Below, piece after piece: positions 61,518-64,000 of a DNA stretch of 64,000 nt. The translations under genes were made by a program, and so were the position numbers. Numbering within the stretch: position 1 is the first letter of the stretch; each line of letters opens with the position of its first letter. Source of the stretch: CAVQZA01 sp963718355 (GTDB taxonomy: Bacteria; Actinomycetota; Thermoleophilia; Gaiellales; Gaiellaceae); NCBI GenBank assembly GCA_963718355.1, contig CAVQZA010000004.1, positions 124,001-188,000 of the forward strand, read 5' to 3'. The notes under the pieces are model-generated. The model ran no database searches and had not been told where the DNA came from. It saw only the letters and a list, made by a program, of their open reading frames with translations.

Positions 61518-61739
61518 CTATTCCCCCGGAGCAAGCTCCCGGAAGCCGCCGCGTGCCATCTCGGCGACGATCGCGTCGCGGCTCGTGCGCTCGTCGTCCC
61601 ACTCCAGCACGACCTGTCCGACGAGGTTCGCGTTGGCCGCCTCGAGGCCCTCGTGATCCTTCAGCACATGGCCGAGGCGCATAACGCAACGCTCGCAGCG
61701 GATGCCGGCCACCTGGAGCGTGTCGGTCTGGATCGCCAC
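61518..61739 (-). CDS. Heavy-metal-associated (HMA) domain protein
   Basis: 73 aa, a single HMA ferredoxin-like fold. IRCERCVMRLGHVL holds the metal-binding C15-x2-C18. EGLEAANANLVGQVVLEWDD and IVAEMARGGFREL complete the fold. The usual Met before the first Cys is Ile-Arg here. It may carry copper or another soft metal, or act in thiol chemistry next to SigR/RsrA. GTG start. Confidence 0.88.
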   Translation of the reverse strand: MAIQTDTLQVAGIRCERCVMRLGHVLKDHEGLEAANANLVGQVVLEWDDERTSRDAIVAEMARGGFRELAPGE

Positions 61740-61749
61740 GCCGACAAGG

Positions 61750-62112
61750 CTACCGCGCGCGCACGCCGTGGACGGGCCGGCCCGCGGCCTCCCAGGCGTA
61801 GTACGAGGCGCTCGGGCCGAACGAGGTCTCGTAGCCGACGATGCGCGGATTGCGCCCGACCTCCTTCGCGCGCTGGGCGTGGCGCAGCAGGTTCGGATCG
61901 TCGCGCTCCTGCCACACGAGGATCATGTGCGCAGCCGTCATGAAGTCGGCGACGAAGGTGCAGCCCGACGCCGGACACGGGAACGGGTCGGTGCGCACAC
62001 ACGACCAGCCGGTGTGGTCGTCGCCGCCCTCGTCGACCCACAGCTCTTCGTCCTCGGTGAGGTCGGGATCCTCGAGCAGGGCCTGGCCGGGCTGGATGCG
62101 TTGCTCTTCCAC
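61750..62112 (-). CDS. Hypothetical protein with possible Cys/His metal site
   Basis: 120 aa. Acidic start (DPDLTEDEELWVDEGGDDHT), then SCVRTDPFPCPASGCTFVAD and FMTAAHMILVW, in which C-x4-C and a downstream His could bind zinc in zinc-ribbon style. ERDDPNLLRHAQRAKEVGRN follows. Soluble. Located 10 nt before the HMA protein gene. The family is not recognised. Confidence 0.65.
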   Translation of the reverse strand: MEEQRIQPGQALLEDPDLTEDEELWVDEGGDDHTGWSCVRTDPFPCPASGCTFVADFMTAAHMILVWQERDDPNLLRHAQRAKEVGRNPRIVGYETSFGPSASYYAWEAAGRPVHGVRAR

Positions 62113-62116
62113 CCGC

Positions 62117-62734
62117 TCAGTCCCTGAGGAGGAGCGCGCGGGCAGGCGCGCCTTCGGTGCCGACGAGTTTCAGCGGCAGGCAGAAGAGGGTGTAGGGGCC
62201 CGGCTCGACGGCCCGCAGGTCGAGGCCCTCGAGCGGGACGAGCCCGGCGCCGAGCAGGACGCGATGGGCGTCGGAGTCGCCGATCGAGAGGTAGTCGATC
62301 CCCGCGAGGCGCGTCCCGAGCGCGAGCAGCGCCTCGGCGCCGTCGGCGGTGAACATCGCGAACTCCCAGGAGAAGTCGTCGCGGTCCCAGATCGCGCCGT
62401 CGTGCGTCTTGAAGAGGAGTCGCGTCGCGTCGGCGGGGAGCTCGAGGCTGGCGAGCGCCGCCGCATCGAGCTGACCCTCGACGCCGGTCGCATCGACGAC
62501 ATGGCAGGCCCCGACGAGCACGTCGAGCGGGATCGACTCGTTCGTGGCGCCGCCGTCGATGAAGTGGAGCGGCGCGTCGATGTGCGTACCCGTGTGGATG
62601 CTCACGTCGAGGCGCATGATGTTGACCTCTTCGCCGTCGGCCATCGACACGACCTGGTCGATCCGAAACGGCGGGTCTCCCTCCCAGACGACCATCCCGG
62701 TCCGAAGGGGGACGCTGATGTCGATCAGCTCCAC
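62117..62734 (-). CDS. Cyclase-family metal hydrolase (kynurenine formamidase-like)
   Basis: 205 aa. MELIDISVPLRTGMVVWEGDPP at the N-terminus and the metal motif DVSIHTGTHIDAPLHFIDGG (HxGTHxDAPxH) are diagnostic of the cyclase/KynB family. IDYLSIGDSDAHRVLLGAGL follows. Hydrolyses N-formylkynurenine or an analogous amide. No kynurenine-pathway genes are near. It is 4 nt from the hypothetical gene downstream, probably one transcript. Confidence 0.94.
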   Translation of the reverse strand: MELIDISVPLRTGMVVWEGDPPFRIDQVVSMADGEEVNIMRLDVSIHTGTHIDAPLHFIDGGATNESIPLDVLVGACHVVDATGVEGQLDAAALASLELPADATRLLFKTHDGAIWDRDDFSWEFAMFTADGAEALLALGTRLAGIDYLSIGDSDAHRVLLGAGLVPLEGLDLRAVEPGPYTLFCLPLKLVGTEGAPARALLLRD

Positions 62735-62764
62735 CAGCGAAGCCTAGCCCTGCGGAGACGCGCC

Positions 62765-62800
62765 TTGACGAATCTATCTTTGCGATATATCGTCTCGATA
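62765..62800 (+). promoter_or_regulatory. Promoter and symmetric operator of padR
   Basis: TTGACG (62765-62770) and TATCGT (62788-62793) are 17 nt apart. The -10 area is part of a symmetric element TATC-N4-CGATATATCG-N4-GATA (62775-62800): a 10-bp perfect palindrome with matching outer half-sites. ATG is 2 nt further, so the transcript should be leaderless and PadR may repress itself by covering the start site. Confidence 0.5.
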
Positions 62801-62801
62801 C

Positions 62802-63326
62802 ATGAAACAGACAGCGGTCACATGGGCGGTGCTGGGGCTGGTCGCGCTCGAGCCTCGCAGCGGCTACGACGTCAAGCGCATCGTCGACAGGACGATCCGT
62901 CACTTCTGGGCGGCGAGCTATGGGCAGATCTACCCCGAGCTGCGGCGGCTCGTCGAGGCTGGCTGGCTCACCGGCGGGGACGCTTCGAGCGGTGGGCGCC
63001 GGCGGCGGCTCTATCGCATCACCCCGGCCGGCCGCAAGGCGCTGCTGGAGTGGCAGCACGGCTACGAGACGCGGATCGAGCTGCGCGACGAGTCGCTGCT
63101 CAGGCTGTTCTTCGCGGACACGCTGCCCCGCGAGGACGGGCTGGGGCTCCTCCAGGCCAGGCGCGAGGGATATCGCCAGATGCTGGGCTACCTGGAGACC
63201 CTGGACGACGGCCAGGGCAACGATCCGCCGTTCGTCGACCTCGTCTACCGCTGGGGTCTCGACTACTGCCGGTGGGGGCTCGAATGGTGCGAACGGCAGG
63301 AGAGCCGGCTGCGCCAGGCAACCTGA
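62802..63326 (+). CDS. PadR-family transcriptional regulator
   Basis: 174 aa. Winged HTH: WAVLGLVALEPRSGYDVKRI, YPELRRLVEAGWLTGG and RRRRLYRITPAGRKALLEWQ. C-terminal dimer helices from about 95 onward, fairly long, like Vinf/PadR-s1 plus extension. Its gene overlaps the following membrane protein by 43 bp, so that protein is a likely target or partner. Confidence 0.95.
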   Translation: MKQTAVTWAVLGLVALEPRSGYDVKRIVDRTIRHFWAASYGQIYPELRRLVEAGWLTGGDASSGGRRRRLYRITPAGRKALLEWQHGYETRIELRDESLLRLFFADTLPREDGLGLLQARREGYRQMLGYLETLDDGQGNDPPFVDLVYRWGLDYCRWGLEWCERQESRLRQAT

Positions 63327-63946
63327 ACGACCTGCCCGAGCCGACCTGGAGGTCACTGCTCGAGCGAGGCCTGCCGACGTTCGCAGTCGAAGGGCTCCTG
63401 CCTCTGCTCGTCTTCTACGGGACCCTGTCGGCGACGGGGCTCGGGCCGGCGATCGTCGCCTCGACCGGCGTGTGCGCGGCGGTCGTCGCCTGGCAGCTGC
63501 GGCGCGGCCATGACTTCGGCGTGGCCGTCGTCACGCTCGTGTTCCTGTCGATCCAGGCGGTTGTGGGAGTCGCAGCCCACAGCGCGACGATCTACCTCGC
63601 CCAGCCTGTCGTGCTCAGTGGGCTGTGGGGGATTGCCTGTCTCGCGTCGGTGGCCGTCGGGCGACCCTTGATCGGCGTCTTCGCAAACGCGTGGTACCCG
63701 TTCCCGGCGTGGTTTCGCGCGAGCGAGCCGTACCGGCGCGAGTTCGGCATGCAGTCGCTCGTCTGGGGCGTCTACTGCCTGGCACGCGCGGGACTGCGGC
63801 TCGCGGTCCTGTTGACCTCGGGGGTCGGCGGCTTCGTCCTCGTCTCCGCCGCGACAGGGATGCCGGTCATCGTCGCGCTGATCCTGTGGGGCATCCGGCA
63901 CGCGCGGCGCGCCTTCGTCCACCTGAGTCCGGTCGATCTCGCCTGA
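63284..63946 (+). CDS. Multi-pass membrane protein (DUF3159-like)
   Basis: 220 aa from ATG 63284, inside the end of padR. About five TM segments: LLPLLVFYGTLSATGLGPAI; VAVVTLVFLSIQAVVGVAAH; LSGLWGIACLASVAVGRPLI; a fourth after the YPFPAWFRASEPYRREFGMQ loop; and a last at GGFVLVSAATGMPVIVALIL. Family resemblance to DUF3159/septation-protein-A-like proteins is moderate. Translationally linked to PadR and followed at once by a strong terminator. Confidence 0.83.
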   Translation: MVRTAGEPAAPGNLNDLPEPTWRSLLERGLPTFAVEGLLPLLVFYGTLSATGLGPAIVASTGVCAAVVAWQLRRGHDFGVAVVTLVFLSIQAVVGVAAHSATIYLAQPVVLSGLWGIACLASVAVGRPLIGVFANAWYPFPAWFRASEPYRREFGMQSLVWGVYCLARAGLRLAVLLTSGVGGFVLVSAATGMPVIVALILWGIRHARRAFVHLSPVDLA

Positions 63947-63954
63947 GAAGAGTT

Positions 63955-63998
63955 GAGTCGGGGCCTCGGGGCAGGCGGTCCGAGGCCCCGACTCTTGT
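63955..63998 (+). terminator. Strong rho-independent-like terminator
   Basis: GAGTCGGGGCCTCGG (63955-63969) pairs perfectly with CCGAGGCCCCGACTC (63980-63994) over 15 bp, followed by TTGT. It stands 9 nt after the membrane-protein stop and ends the padR transcript. Confidence 0.78.
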
Positions 63999-64000
63999 GA

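Overview
The window is a 64 kb, very GC-rich, gene-dense bacterial chromosome segment. The codon choice, frequent GTG starts, 4-bp stop/start overlaps (GTGA, ATGA) and gene content point to Actinomycetota. The relevant genes are a zinc anti-sigma/ECF pair, a PAC2 protein, a DipZ-type CcdA-thioredoxin fusion, a DUF3052 protein, an OmpR/HAMP-kinase pair and an RsrA-like small protein. The mix also includes fused 2-oxoacid:ferredoxin oxidoreductase, SelD, RTX-like secreted proteins and XRE-TPR regulators, and it looks most like class Thermoleophilia. That class assignment is an inference. There are no rRNA genes, intact tRNA genes, CRISPR arrays, transposases or phage genes, so this is core-like chromosome with a few accessory spots.

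Layout. 1-4.3 kb: tail of a Rieske oxygenase, then a polar amino-acid ABC importer and two unknown membrane/secreted proteins. 4.4-9.4 kb: a stand-alone MshEN-like protein, a MarR-MFS pair with a palindrome over the start codon, a secreted calcium-binding-repeat protein that appears to start at ATC, an aldo/keto reductase and a possible Ntn-hydrolase with atypical composition. 9.5-14 kb: korA-korB and a secreted phosphoesterase. 14-19 kb: a tightly overlapped operon on the minus strand (response regulator, kinase, LolA-like protein, ABC ATPase, ABC permease). 19-24.8 kb: flavodoxin, HtrA, glyoxalase-fold protein, O-antigen-ligase-like protein, XRE-TPR regulator and DNA glycosylase. 24.8-29.4 kb: proC and a thiolase/FadB beta-oxidation pair. 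29.5-36.7 kb: an SF2 helicase behind a tRNA-like remnant, dipZ, PAC2, ctaA and selD.

36.9-41.9 kb is the most unusual part. It holds an XRE-TPR regulator followed 27 nt later by a 45-codon exported peptide ending in two heptad repeats. There is a perfect inverted repeat in the regulator's upstream region, a probable structured small RNA with its own promoter and hairpin end, and a TetR-controlled drug exporter with twin operators. The regulator-peptide pair resembles the PlcR-PapR/RRNPP peptide-signalling layout known in Firmicutes.

41.9-64 kb: acyl-CoA synthetase, NAD synthetase, a mismatch uracil glycosylase starting at CTG, OsmC, a desulfurase-like enzyme and epimerase, M16 and M24 peptidases, acetyl-CoA synthetase and a PDO-like thioredoxin. 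These are followed by a secreted protein with 34 consecutive prolines coupled to a 38-aa membrane peptide, a lytic transglycosylase, a RodZ/LytR_C-like protein, a SigR/RsrA-like pair and a PadR regulator over a palindrome. Across the window a TAnnnT box is repeatedly found 6-9 nt before the start codon with no Shine-Dalgarno sequence, which suggests that leaderless transcription is common in this organism.
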